DNA of 32,094 nt from Clostridia bacterium. GTDB lineage: Bacteria > Bacillota > Clostridia > Christensenellales > Borkfalkiaceae. Both the position numbers and the translations under genes were made by a program. Positions 16,334 to 25,500 of this stretch are shown here, one piece after another; the first letter of the stretch is position 1, and the number at the start of each line of letters is the position of its first letter. The DNA lies in the NCBI GenBank assembly GCA_017887095.1, contig JAGHIT010000055.1, positions 1-32,094 on the forward strand. Direction: 5' to 3'. The notes beneath the pieces are model-generated. The model worked only from the letters and a program-made list of their open reading frames with translations. It had not been told where the DNA came from and ran no database searches.

Positions 16334-16381
16334 AAGAAGACGGAAACTTTCTCTTTTTTTCGGCATGACGCACGGGGAAGG

Positions 16382-16410
16382 TTGCAATTCCCGCAAAAAG
16401 GGTGTATAAT
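16382..16410 (+). promoter_or_regulatory. Promoter of the serS operon
   Basis: TTGCAA at 16382-16387, a 17-nt spacer and TATAAT at 16405-16410. The leader is only about 20 nt, too short for a T-box, so serS is not regulated by that mechanism here. Confidence 0.82.
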
Positions 16411-16436
16411 TAAAGAAAAAACCTTTTGAGGCAATC

Positions 16437-17723
16437 ATGATCGATATCGCTGCTCTGCGCGCCGACCCCGATCGCGTGCGTGAAAACATCAAAAAGAAAT
16501 TTCAGGATCACAAACTTCCCATTGTAGACGAGGCGCTCTCACTCGACGAGCGCCGCCGCGCCCTTCAGACAGAGGGCGATGCTCTGCGCGCCGCAAGGAA
16601 TTCGCTCTCCAAGCAGATCGGCGCACTCATGCGCGAGAAGAAGCTCGACGAAGCGGAAAACGTCAAAGCGCAGGTCACGGCAGATGCCGCGCGCCTTGCC
16701 GATATCGAAAAGGAGACGGAGGAGGTGAGCGCGCGCCTCAAAGAGGTCATGATGCGCATTCCCAACTTTGTCTGCGCCGAGACGCCTGTCGGAAAGGACG
16801 ACTCCGAGAACGTCGAACGTCAGCGCTTCTTAGAGCCCAAAGTGCCCGATTTTGAAGTGCCTTATCACCTTGATATTCTGGAAAGATTGCAGGGCATCGA
16901 CATTGACAGCGCGCGCCGCACGAGCGGGCAGGGCTTCTACTATCTGACGGGCGACGTCGCCCGCCTGCACTCCGCGGTGCTCGCGTATGCAAGGGATTTC
17001 ATGATCGATAAGGGCTTCACATACTGCATCCCGCCCTTCATGATCCGTTCGGACGTCGTCTCGGGCGTCATGAGTTTTGAAGAGATGGACGGCATGATGT
17101 ACAAGATCGAAGGGGAGGATCTATATCTCATCGGCACGAGCGAGCACTCCATGATCGGCAGATTTATGGGACAGACCATTGACGAGAGCAAGCTCCCCCT
17201 GACGCTGACGAGCTATTCGCCCTGCTTCCGCAAGGAAAAGGGTGCGCACGGCATCGAGGAGCGCGGCATCTACCGTATTCACCAGTTTGAAAAGCAGGAG
17301 ATGATCGTCATCTGTAAGCCCGAAGAGAGCGAGATGTGGTACGATAAAATGTGGAATTACACCGTCGAGCTGTTTGTCTCCATGGGCATTCCCGTCCGCA
17401 CGCTGGAGTGCTGCACGGGAGACCTTGCCGACCTCAAGTATCGCAGTGTGGACGTGGAGGCGTGGTCGCCCCGCCAGAAGAAGTATTTTGAAGTCGGATC
17501 GTGTTCCAATCTTACAGACGCGCAGGCAAGGCGGTTGGGCATCCGCTATAAGGGTGCAAACGGAACGGCCTACGCCCATACGCTCAATAACACGGTGGTC
17601 GCGCCGCCCAGAATGCTGATTGCTTTCCTGGAAAACCATCTCAACGCCGACGGAAGCGTGGATATCCCCGAAGTGCTCCGTCCCTACATGGGCGGAAAGG
17701 AGAAGATCCTGCCCCGTTCATGA
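16437..17723 (+). CDS. serS: Seryl-tRNA synthetase
   Basis: This class II synthetase charges tRNA(Ser) (and tRNA(Sec) where present). The 428-residue length is normal. The N-terminal ~110 residues form the charged helical hairpin that reads the long variable arm. The catalytic domain shows TSEHSM around 235, motif 2 (FRKEKGAHGIEERGIYRIHQ, about 262-281) and motif 3 near the end (NNTVVAPPRMLIAFLENH). The ATG at 16437 has a weak TGAGG 6 nt upstream. The stop codon overlaps the start of the next gene as ATGA, so serS heads a three-gene coupled operon with an exonuclease and an rRNA methyltransferase. Confidence 0.96.
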   Translation: MIDIAALRADPDRVRENIKKKFQDHKLPIVDEALSLDERRRALQTEGDALRAARNSLSKQIGALMREKKLDEAENVKAQVTADAARLADIEKETEEVSARLKEVMMRIPNFVCAETPVGKDDSENVERQRFLEPKVPDFEVPYHLDILERLQGIDIDSARRTSGQGFYYLTGDVARLHSAVLAYARDFMIDKGFTYCIPPFMIRSDVVSGVMSFEEMDGMMYKIEGEDLYLIGTSEHSMIGRFMGQTIDESKLPLTLTSYSPCFRKEKGAHGIEERGIYRIHQFEKQEMIVICKPEESEMWYDKMWNYTVELFVSMGIPVRTLECCTGDLADLKYRSVDVEAWSPRQKKYFEVGSCSNLTDAQARRLGIRYKGANGTAYAHTLNNTVVAPPRMLIAFLENHLNADGSVDIPEVLRPYMGGKEKILPRS

Positions 17724-18679
17724 AGTACGTATTTTTCGATATCGAATGTGCGTGCGTCTATAAGAGCGTTGCCAAAATCTGTGCTTTCGGATACGTTGTG
17801 GCGGACGAAGCCTTTCGCGTACTGGAACGGGAGGACATCCTCCTCAATCCGCGCGGAAAGTTTCACCTCACCGACCGTAAGGGACGGGAAGGATTGGTTC
17901 TTCCTTACGTTTATGAGGATTTTAAAAAGTATCCCGCCTTTCCTGCAGCGTATGCGCGCATAAAAGCATTGCTTGAAAATAAGGATCACGTCGTGCTCGG
18001 ACATGCGACGCTCAACGATGTGAATTACCTGAACTTGGAGACCCGCCGCTATAAATTGCCGTCTCTTCGCTTTTCCTATTACGATACGCAGTTTTTTTAT
18101 ATGAATGTCAAACACAACTTTTCCCGTCAGCTGGGATTGGGCGCAATGGCGGAAGAGTTGGGGGTGGAATTTACGCCGCATCGTGCCGTGGATGATGCTT
18201 ATGCAACCATGCGCGTCTGCGAAGCGCTTCTCAAGAGCGAGAGCTTGCTTACCGTGGCTGACTTTGTGTCCCGTTATCAGATCCGTGCGGGACGTATTTC
18301 CGATTATAAGATCAGTCCGCTCGCATCGCAGGGGTTGAAGACGTATCTTGCCGAACGCGATGAGGAACGTGACCGCCGCGCCAAGGCGCATGATGAGTTT
18401 TATCGCTATGTGAATAAGCATATGCACCGCCGCGCCAAGGGCGGCACTTTGGAGGGAAAGGTGTTTTGCTTTTCCAAAGAAGTGGAAGAGGAAGTGCCGC
18501 TCTCTGTTCGTCTTGTTGCGGCGATCTTCGCCTCGGGCGGGAAGTATACCTCGCACCCCTCTGAATGCAACGTCTACATTGCGCGCGGTCAGGGTGGCGT
18601 GCGCTATCAGAACGCGGTGTCCGCAGGGGCATCCTATGTCCCGCTCGAGTCCCTCGAGCACGCCCTGCAAGAGATATGA
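17720..18679 (+). CDS. DnaQ-type DEDDh 3'-5' exonuclease with C-terminal BRCT-like domain
   Basis: The 319-residue protein has the three exonuclease motifs of the DnaQ/epsilon family: FFDIEC (D7, E9), GHATLNDV (D100) and HRAVDD (H154, D158), with the DEDDh type histidine. These bind two metal ions for 3'-5' hydrolysis of DNA or RNA. After a charged linker (about 205-240), residues 245-319 look like a BRCT domain: LEGKVFCFS at the start, AAIFASGGKYTS in the middle, CNVYIARG, and GASYVPLESLEHAL at the end. BRCT domains bind DNA ends or proteins. The start overlaps the serS stop (ATGA); an AAAGGAG at 17696-17702 is too far for direct use, so coupling is likely. The stop overlaps the next gene in the same way. 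Exonuclease call is strong, BRCT call moderate. Confidence 0.85.
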   Translation: MKYVFFDIECACVYKSVAKICAFGYVVADEAFRVLEREDILLNPRGKFHLTDRKGREGLVLPYVYEDFKKYPAFPAAYARIKALLENKDHVVLGHATLNDVNYLNLETRRYKLPSLRFSYYDTQFFYMNVKHNFSRQLGLGAMAEELGVEFTPHRAVDDAYATMRVCEALLKSESLLTVADFVSRYQIRAGRISDYKISPLASQGLKTYLAERDEERDRRAKAHDEFYRYVNKHMHRRAKGGTLEGKVFCFSKEVEEEVPLSVRLVAAIFASGGKYTSHPSECNVYIARGQGGVRYQNAVSAGASYVPLESLEHALQEI

Positions 18680-19953
18680 TTTTGCCTGAAACATTTTTAC
18701 GGCGCATGCAAAAAAGGCTGGGAGAGCGGTTCCCCGCCTTTTTGCGCGTCATGGAGGAAGCGCCCTGCAAGGGCGTGCGCGCAAACCCATTAAAACTCAC
18801 CGGCGCGCAGCTTGCGGCACTCCTGCCCGTCGGCGACGCCGTCCCGTGGGAGCCAAGCGGCTTTTATTGTGACCTGGAGAAAGTTGGCTCGCTCCCTGCG
18901 CACCATGCGGGATTATTTTATTCACAGGAGCCTTCCGCCATGTGCGCCGCGCCCCTTTTAGGCGCAAAAAAGGGGGAACGCGTGCTCGACTTGTGTGCCG
19001 CGCCCGGCGGCAAGACTACGCAGCTCGCGGGAGCGATGGGGGGAGAAGGGGTGCTGATCGCCAACGAGTACGTCTATGACCGCGCTCGCATCCTTTCGCA
19101 GAACGTGGAGAGGCTGGGCGTCGCAAATTGCGCCGTCATCAGTGCGGACACCGCATCTCTCGCCGTTAAACTGCCCGCGTATTTTGACAAGGTGCTCGTC
19201 GATGCGCCCTGCTCGGGCGAGGGCATGTTCCGCAAGGAGGAGAACGCCGTTGCGGAGTGGAGCGAGGAAAACGTTGCTCGCTGCATTGCGCGCCAGAGCG
19301 CCATTCTCGATGATGCGGCGGCGCTCGTTGCGGGGGGCGGCATGCTCGTCTATTCGACGTGCACTTTTGAATACGGCGAGAACGAGGGGCAGATCCGCGC
19401 CTTTCTTGCGCGCCATCCCGAATTTACGCTTTTAGAAGAACGCCTGCTTCTGCCCCATGAAGTGCGCGGCGAGGGGCACTATGCGGCGAAGCTCGTCAAA
19501 GAGGAGGGAGAGCGCTATGATGCGCCCGCCTTCCCGCAGATGCGCGATCGGGCGGCGGAGCGCGCATGGCAGGATTTCGCGTCGGACTTCTTTTTTTCGC
19601 CGCCGTCGGGATCGGTCACGACGCTCAAGGACGGCAGAATGTATCTTTTGCCGGAAGGTCTTCCGGCTCTTGCCGGGCGCGTTCTGCGCGCAGGCGTCGA
19701 GTTGGGCAGGTTTGACGGAAAGCGCTTTACGCCTTCCCACGCTCTTGCCATGAGCGCCAAAGCGGAGAACGTGCGCCGTACTGCGCCCCTGGACGACACG
19801 GCTTGCATGCGTTGGCTGCGCGGCGAGACGTTCGCAAGCAGCATGCCGGAGGGCTGGGGCATCGCCACATGGCGGGGCTATCCCGTCGGGCTTGCAAAGT
19901 CGGCGGGCGGAACGCTCAAAAACCACTACCCCAAGGGACTGCGCGAGCATTGA
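18676..19953 (+). CDS. RsmF/NOP2-type 16S rRNA (cytosine-C5)-methyltransferase
   Basis: The protein is 425 residues. It has the SAM-binding motif VLDLCAAPGGKTTQLA near residue 100, motif IV DAPCSGEG with C179, and motif VI YSTCTF with the catalytic C229; the two-cysteine mechanism is diagnostic for RNA m5C methyltransferases. The C-terminal ~150 residues (from about 275) match the extra RNA-binding region of the RsmF/YebU type rather than RsmB, which carries a NusB-like N-terminal domain instead. The target is probably a 16S rRNA cytosine; the exact position is not decided by sequence alone. The ATG at 18676 overlaps the upstream stop as ATGA; the reading back to 18565 lies inside the exonuclease gene. 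A terminator follows 40 nt later. Confidence 0.9.
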   Translation: MILPETFLRRMQKRLGERFPAFLRVMEEAPCKGVRANPLKLTGAQLAALLPVGDAVPWEPSGFYCDLEKVGSLPAHHAGLFYSQEPSAMCAAPLLGAKKGERVLDLCAAPGGKTTQLAGAMGGEGVLIANEYVYDRARILSQNVERLGVANCAVISADTASLAVKLPAYFDKVLVDAPCSGEGMFRKEENAVAEWSEENVARCIARQSAILDDAAALVAGGGMLVYSTCTFEYGENEGQIRAFLARHPEFTLLEERLLLPHEVRGEGHYAAKLVKEEGERYDAPAFPQMRDRAAERAWQDFASDFFFSPPSGSVTTLKDGRMYLLPEGLPALAGRVLRAGVELGRFDGKRFTPSHALAMSAKAENVRRTAPLDDTACMRWLRGETFASSMPEGWGIATWRGYPVGLAKSAGGTLKNHYPKGLREH

Positions 19954-19992
19954 GTTTCGTCGCCCGAAGGGTCGTGAAAACGGCATAAAATC

Positions 19993-20031
19993 GGCGGCGG
20001 CTTGCCCATTCGGGAAAGCCGCCGCCTTTTT
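19993..20031 (+). terminator. Terminator of the serS operon
   Basis: An 11-bp stem (GGCGGCGGCTT at 19993-20003 with AAGCCGCCGCC at 20016-20026) is extended by an inner CCC/GGG after one mismatch, with a 4-nt loop and TTTTT at 20027-20031. Convergent with the MFS gene ending at 20043. Confidence 0.9.
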
Positions 20032-20042
20032 GCTGTGCGTAG

Positions 20043-21404
20043 TTATGACTGTTGTATTTCAGCGTCGGAAATATCGGGAGTGTCGGCGGGGTCGGACGCG
20101 GGCTTGCCATTTGTCTCCTGCTCTTCTTTTGCCTTTTTGGCAAGGTAGGGGCGGTTGATGCGCGCTGCGATCAGGAACACGGCAACGCCCGCCGCCAACA
20201 GGCAGGCAATGGGGATGGCGGCAAGGTTTGCCGAACCCGTCGTATTCATGATGATGCTTGACAGGAGAGTGCCTAAAAAGGAAGCCCCCTTGCCGAAGAT
20301 ATCGAGAATGCCGAACAGGCATCCTGATTGATCGGGCGGGATGATCTTGGCGAAGTAGGAGCGGGAGAGCGCCTGCACGCCGCCCTGGAACAGGCCGACT
20401 GCAACGGCGAGCATCCAGAACTGCCAGATTTCGTACATGAACACGGCAAACAGCGCAATGCCCGTATAGGCGACAATGCTGATCAAAATCAACAGTTCAA
20501 TGCGGACTTTATCCGCAAGTTTTCCCATCACGATGGCGGCAGGGAAGGCGATGAACTGCGTCAAGAGTAGTGCCAGAACGAGTTGAGTATCCCGGTTTCC
20601 GTCATCGGGGAAAATCGCTGTGCCAAAGGTCGTCGCCATATCGATGACGGTGTAAACGCCGTCAATGTACAGGAAGAACGCGATCAAAAAGAGGATAATG
20701 CCCTTCTTGTTGGGGATGGCGGATTTTTTGGAAAAGACGGAGAACAGCCGCCTGAAGTTGTCGCGGATGGCGTGCGGCGTGCGTGGCACAAAGTGCGTCT
20801 GCTTGTAGTTCTTCATGAGCGGGATGGTGAATCCGATCCACCACACCGCATTGATGACGGTCGCAATGGGCATGGAGACCGCCGTTTCCAGCGGGGAAAA
20901 GTTGACGATCAGGATGCTGATGATAAAGGGGATGCAGCTTCCGATATATCCCCACGCGTATCCCTTGGAGGAGACGATATCCGTGCGCGCGGGTGACGCC
21001 ATGTCAACGAGCATGGCATCGTAAAAGACGAGGCTGCCCGAATAGAAGATCTTGGTGATGACAAACACGATGAGGAACACCAGCCACGGCATGGGGATGC
21101 CCAGCGCCGCACAGCCGATGACGCCCATGACCGCAAAGAACAAAAAGATAGGGCGCTTGTACCCCTTGAAGTCGCTCAATGTGCCAAAGATAGGGCTTAG
21201 AACGGCGACACAGATGGTCACGATGGCGGTGGCAAATCCCCAGTAGGAGCCTGCGGTCGTCTCGCCAATACCCGCGTTTGCTGCAAGATAGCTGTTGAAA
21301 TAGATGGGCATGATGGCGCTGATGAGCAGCGTGAACGCCGAATTTCCCACGTCGTACAGGATCCAACTCCATTCAAGCTTCCTTGCGGGCATCAGTCGTT
21401 TCAT
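20043..21404 (-). CDS. MFS transporter of the UMF1/Atg22-like family
   Basis: The 453-residue protein has about 12 hydrophobic segments and the family's N-terminal signature WILYDVGNSAF (residues 14-24). SPIFGTLSDFKGYKR marks the conserved loop between TM2 and TM3. Members are often called vacuole effluxer Atg22-like in annotation, after a yeast amino acid exporter; the bacterial substrates are unknown. The C-terminal ~30 residues are polar. The ATG at 21404 has GGAGG about 7 nt upstream and overlaps the stop of the upstream gene as ATGA, so it is translationally coupled to the zinc-dependent phospholipase-like gene. The reading up to 21725 is a shadow over that gene. Confidence 0.88.
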   Translation of the reverse strand: MKRLMPARKLEWSWILYDVGNSAFTLLISAIMPIYFNSYLAANAGIGETTAGSYWGFATAIVTICVAVLSPIFGTLSDFKGYKRPIFLFFAVMGVIGCAALGIPMPWLVFLIVFVITKIFYSGSLVFYDAMLVDMASPARTDIVSSKGYAWGYIGSCIPFIISILIVNFSPLETAVSMPIATVINAVWWIGFTIPLMKNYKQTHFVPRTPHAIRDNFRRLFSVFSKKSAIPNKKGIILFLIAFFLYIDGVYTVIDMATTFGTAIFPDDGNRDTQLVLALLLTQFIAFPAAIVMGKLADKVRIELLILISIVAYTGIALFAVFMYEIWQFWMLAVAVGLFQGGVQALSRSYFAKIIPPDQSGCLFGILDIFGKGASFLGTLLSSIIMNTTGSANLAAIPIACLLAAGVAVFLIAARINRPYLAKKAKEEQETNGKPASDPADTPDISDAEIQQS

Positions 21405-22201
21405 ATCTGTTCCTCCGATTCGTAGTTTGTGGAAAAGCGTCTGTCCAATGCCTGCGTACTGTCCAGAAAGGCACGCAGATTGGCAAGAAGCGAACGAGCT
21501 TTTGGAAGAGCGGCGGAAAATTGCGCCGAAAGAATATTGCCGATTTCCGTATAGGAGGAAGGTGCCGACGGCAAAAGCATCATATCGAGGATGCTGTTTT
21601 TGCGCGTAAGGCGCAGTGCTCCGCGAATGATGCTGCGCTTTACGCTGCCGGGAGCACGCAACAGTTCCGAATAAAAGCGCATGGAGCGGATTGCTTTTTC
21701 TGCTTGTTTCTTCGGTACGCCGCATACGGCAGAGACCGCATCAATTGTTTCCGGAGTGGATTGAATGTGCAGGAAAATTTTTGCACGAGAAGGATCCAGC
21801 CCGTCGGCAAGCAGTAAATTGCGCTCGAGTGCCGCCTCGACGGCGGTATGCGTCAGTTGATAGCGTTTCATCAGGTCGGAGACGATCGGGTGACAGACGC
21901 TGTCCAGGCAAAAGTGGCAGACAAATCCATACAGGTAAGCACGGCATGCCTGCGGATTCGAGGCACTTTGTATAATGTCGCGCGCGCGCGCAAAGAATGG
22001 CGCGGCGGAAGATTCATGCATGGCGTTGCCCAGAGTGTTTATCTTGTTTTTATGCAGAGGCTGGTAATAAAAGAGTACGTCCGGACCATGCAGCCCCAGT
22101 GCAAAAGCGTCACAGTGCGCAAAGATCTCCGGATACCGTTCGCGCGAAAGGCAGCTTATAACCCGTTCGCCGAACATTTTATGGGCATATATCGCCGGCA
22201 T
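21401..22201 (-). CDS. Zinc-dependent phospholipase C-like family protein
   Basis: The 266-residue protein matches the Zn_dep_PLPC type: likely metal ligands are H7, H38 and D41 (LHGPD), H62 (MHE), H96 and D100 (CHFCLDSVCHP) and H104. The known fold is all-helical with three zinc ions, as in clostridial alpha-toxin and Bacillus PC-PLC. Unlike those secreted toxins there is no signal peptide, so a cytosolic role is likely and lipid hydrolysis is unproven. The start at 22201 has AAGGAGGAG 5-8 nt upstream. The downstream overlap with the MFS gene suggests the pair works together, perhaps on the same metabolite, but the sequence does not say which. Confidence 0.82.
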   Translation of the reverse strand: MPAIYAHKMFGERVISCLSRERYPEIFAHCDAFALGLHGPDVLFYYQPLHKNKINTLGNAMHESSAAPFFARARDIIQSASNPQACRAYLYGFVCHFCLDSVCHPIVSDLMKRYQLTHTAVEAALERNLLLADGLDPSRAKIFLHIQSTPETIDAVSAVCGVPKKQAEKAIRSMRFYSELLRAPGSVKRSIIRGALRLTRKNSILDMMLLPSAPSSYTEIGNILSAQFSAALPKARSLLANLRAFLDSTQALDRRFSTNYESEEQI

Positions 22202-22229
22202 GATCTCTCCTCCTTTTTTAGACCGCTTT

Positions 22230-22235
22230 ATTATA
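22230..22235 (-). promoter_or_regulatory. -10 box for the phospholipase-like/MFS operon
   Basis: TATAAT on the minus strand, about 28 nt before the ATG at 22201. The -35 region is a run of T and A without a clear hexamer, so the promoter is weaker or depends on an activator. Confidence 0.6.
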
Positions 22236-22479
22236 TCGCAGATCAAAAAAAAATGCTTCAAAGAATGGTACACAAAGTGTCATTTTTTTGTAAATTTTTA
22301 TGTGCGGGGAAATCCCCGCTCCCGCAGCATCATCATGGCAATTCGTTTGACGGCCGCGCGCAGAGACTTGTCCGCGATCGGAAGCGTCGCGGGCGGCGTC
22401 GGCGCGTCATGGCGTTCACATCGTTAGAGGCGTTCTGCAATCGGATTCGTTGTACAGGCCCCTGTTTTTTTGCAAAGAA

Positions 22480-22508
22480 GTCCGCCCGAAGGAATCCTTC
22501 GGGCGGAC
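22480..22508 (-). terminator. Terminator of the large surface protein gene
   Basis: A 13-bp perfect stem (22480-22492 with 22496-22508). Read on the minus strand it is followed by TTCTTTGC, a short U-rich tail. It lies about 38 nt past the stop codon. Confidence 0.75.
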
Positions 22509-22518
22509 GCCGTATTCG

Positions 22519-22542
22519 GTGACGCCGCGCGGGCGGCGTTAC
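22519..22542 (-). other. Second hairpin just after the surface protein stop codon
   Basis: Arms 22519-22528 and 22533-22542 pair over 10 bp with one G-T, loop GCGG. It forms a tandem with the terminator hairpin 10 nt away and may protect the mRNA 3' end. Confidence 0.5.
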
Positions 22543-22545
22543 ACA

Positions 22546-25500
22546 TTATTCGTTATAGGGATCGTCTTCGTCGCGGGGCGCCTCTTCCTTTTCTTCTTTC
22601 CGCTCTGCCTTCTTTTCCTTCTTGGCAGGTCTGGGAATGGGCGCGGCTGCGGGTTTGATCTTGGCGGCATTCATGCGCTTCACTCTCTCTGCGATACGGC
22701 GAACAATGATCAGAACAGCTACAAGGATGAGGGCAAAGGCTAGGATCGCGGAAGAGATGATCAGCCAGATATTCGTCTCGCCATTCGCCGTTGTGGTCGT
22801 GTCAGAGGTGTCTTCGTCGGAACCGTTCAGATCGTCCTGCTCCACCGTAACTTCGGAGGCCGCATAGTTGATAAAGAGGGAGGTCTCGCCGTCCGCACGG
22901 TAATTGAGCCATGCAATTTCCTCGCTGTACGACGACTGCGTATAAGAACCGTAGGGATTTCCGGCATCTTCCTCATCCGCGGTCGCGTCGTAACGCAGAT
23001 AATCTTTTGCGTCATAGAAGGTGAAGGTGTAGTAACCTGCAAGCGAGGAAATGAGATTGCTTGTCGGATCTTCGGGGTCGACGAGGTTCTCCTCGGATTC
23101 TTTCAGATCATCCACTTTTTCGGCGAGCAGCGCCGCATAATCGTCGGCGACGTTGGTCGATGCGTAGCTGTCAAAGAAGAAGTAGCTGTTTGCAGGGATC
23201 TGCGTGCCCGTTGCAGTGACGGTGCCGTCAGCCGCAACTTCAAAGTCGCGGGAGCCTGCCCAAAGTTCCAGCCTATAATCTTTCGCGGTGTTACCCGTTG
23301 CGATATAGAAGGAAACTTCCATCCAGCGACCTGCTGTTTCTTCAGTGCCGACAAGGGTGATTTTCGCTTCGGTCGCTCCTGTCTGCGTGTAATCATAGCG
23401 TACGCAGGATTTTTCTTCTTCGGTCAGGCTGTCGTAGATGTCAAAGACTTCGGTGGAGTAGTCGTAGTTGTTTGCGGAGATCTCGGTGCGGTACGCATAG
23501 TATCTTCCGCCGTTGTAGTAGTAAGCGATCGTGGTATTGCCGTTGGCGTCTACGGCGAGTTTGTTCAGAGACTCATCCTCGTCATAGTTCTGCAGATTGG
23601 CATAGTACTTGCCGTCGTTTGCCCCGGCTTTGGTATAAAGACCGTTCTCCTCCAAGTAGAACAGCACGTCCGTGCGCGCGTTGAAATCTTCGGAGGCAGG
23701 ATCGCATTTTACGATATTGCCGTTGTCATCGTACCAGAACGTAACGGCGGGAAGTCCGTATGCGAGCGGATCGTTATATCCTTTCTTGACGTCCGAGGTA
23801 TCCATCAGATAGATGGTAGCCGTTGCACCGGCGGAGAGTTTGACGCGCATGGAGATCTTCTGATAAGAGCTCGCTGCGACCGAGAAAGTATCGGAAAGGA
23901 AGCCATAGGAAGGGACCGCGTTGCCCGAAGTGTTGAGGAGAACCAGAGGCTGGTTGGCAATGCGGGGATATGCCGCGGAACCGTCGGCGTTATAGTCGCC
24001 GAAGATATCCGCCCACCATTCCTCGCCCGTTGCGTCTGCGGAGCTGAGCGCGGTGAGGGCGTTTACCCAAGCCGCATTGTCGGCGTTCTCGCGGTAAGCG
24101 TCCGCGTATTTCGAGTTGAGCAGACCGGTATGGACGCCTTCCGGAAGGACATTGTTCACGCCGCCCGTCACAAGGGACTTGCTGGCATTGGGAACGCCCG
24201 TGAAATTCGCGGGAATCGCGAGCGTCTCGCGGATATCTGCGGAGGAAACGCCTGCCGCATCAAACTGAGAATCGATGTCCACATTTCCCGCAAGCGTGAC
24301 GACCTGCGTATATGTGTCCGTCGTGGCGTAATCGAAATATTTCTTGTCTACGTCATTCAGGACTTCGAAACCCGTAAACGCCGCGTAACCGTCGTCGTAT
24401 GCCGTCTGCGCCGCAGAAGCGACGTCGGTAGGGCCGTAGGAGAACTCAAGCGTAAATTCCTTGGTGCTGTCCGTCTCGTTGGAGATGAAGAAGAAGCAGC
24501 GGACCCAACCGTTGTAGATATCCTTATTGTCGTCGTCGATATCCGTGGTTTCGGCGGTCGTCGTGTCAAAAGCCGAGATGGAAGTACGGTTTTCGCCGTC
24601 CACCAGCGTTGCGGAAGCTCCCGTTCCGGAGATCTTGCTCGTCTTTGCCCAGAAGGAGATAATCATATACTTACCGGGCGCAAGGGAGTAACTTTCGGTG
24701 GTTGCCGTATAGGGAGCGCTGCTGACGGACATGAGCATGATCGCCGTAGAAGCGTCATGAGTGCCGTCAAAGAGGAATCCGTCGGCAAAGTCGGTATCGT
24801 AGATGTTTTTCAGATAGCTGTTGTTTGCGGCATCTGCCTGAAGACCTGCGATCGTCGTTACTTTGGTGTAATCGTCGGGATACTCTCCGTCGTATTTTAC
24901 GAGCGGTCTGTTGCCGTCGGGATCGGTCGTGATCGCAACGCTGTCCGCATCGATCGAAATGTCGTCCGCCGCACCGAAGCTTGCATCAAGGTCAAGCTTG
25001 AAGGTGTTGACGTCTGCCCCCAGTTTGGTTGCATCGAAGAGTTTGTCCTCGGCAAGACTGTCGATGGAGCAGCTCTCCTGCGCCGTCGCTTCCTCGTATG
25101 CTGCATCGCTGATCGTCGTGCAGACGAGGTCGTCAAAGAAGGCAAAGCCGTTGACGTACTCGAGGCGGTTCGTGGATGAACCCTGCCCGAGACCGAATAC
25201 AACGGTGAATGTCGTCGTTGCGAAAGAATTGGCGCGGATATAAAGTTTATACTGTCTCCACTCGCCCTTGGTGTTGATGTTTTTGATCTGCATCTGATCG
25301 AGCGAAGTGCCGCCTACCGTCTGATTGATGCGGATGTAGGCTCCGGCGTTGTTTTCCACTGCAAGCTCGTCGTCTTCATAGTAGTGGGTAAGATCGTCGG
25401 TGCGCACCCAGACGGAAAGTTCGGCCGCCGTACCCGCGGAGAGCGTGACGGTGGTGGACGAAGTGTAATACTGACCCGTGCCGAGCACGCCGTCGGACGT

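Larger units (their letters stand above)
22202..22545. other. Intergenic stretch without a recognisable gene
   Basis: These 344 nt hold the -10 box at 22230, a 6-bp hairpin at 22304-22319 (GCGGGG/CCCCGC), and two hairpins at 22480-22542 that end the surface protein gene. A minus-strand reading of ~37 codons (about 22301-22417) shows a helical-looking end (SLRAAVKRIAMMMLRERG) but has no start codon or ribosome binding site, so it is not called; it could be a gene remnant. Confidence 0.5.

Noticed and set aside
16411-16436. Possible T-box leader for serS
   Set aside because: The leader is only about 20-25 nt, far too short for a T-box.
22301-22417. Short minus-strand coding-like stretch in the gap at 22202-22545
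   Set aside because: No start codon or ribosome binding site in frame; could be a remnant but the evidence is too thin to call a gene.
24130-25179. 349-residue open frame on the plus strand within the surface protein gene
   Set aside because: The minus-strand gene has a signal peptide, repeated modules and a membrane anchor; the plus frame has none of these and is Arg/Val rich shadow sequence.
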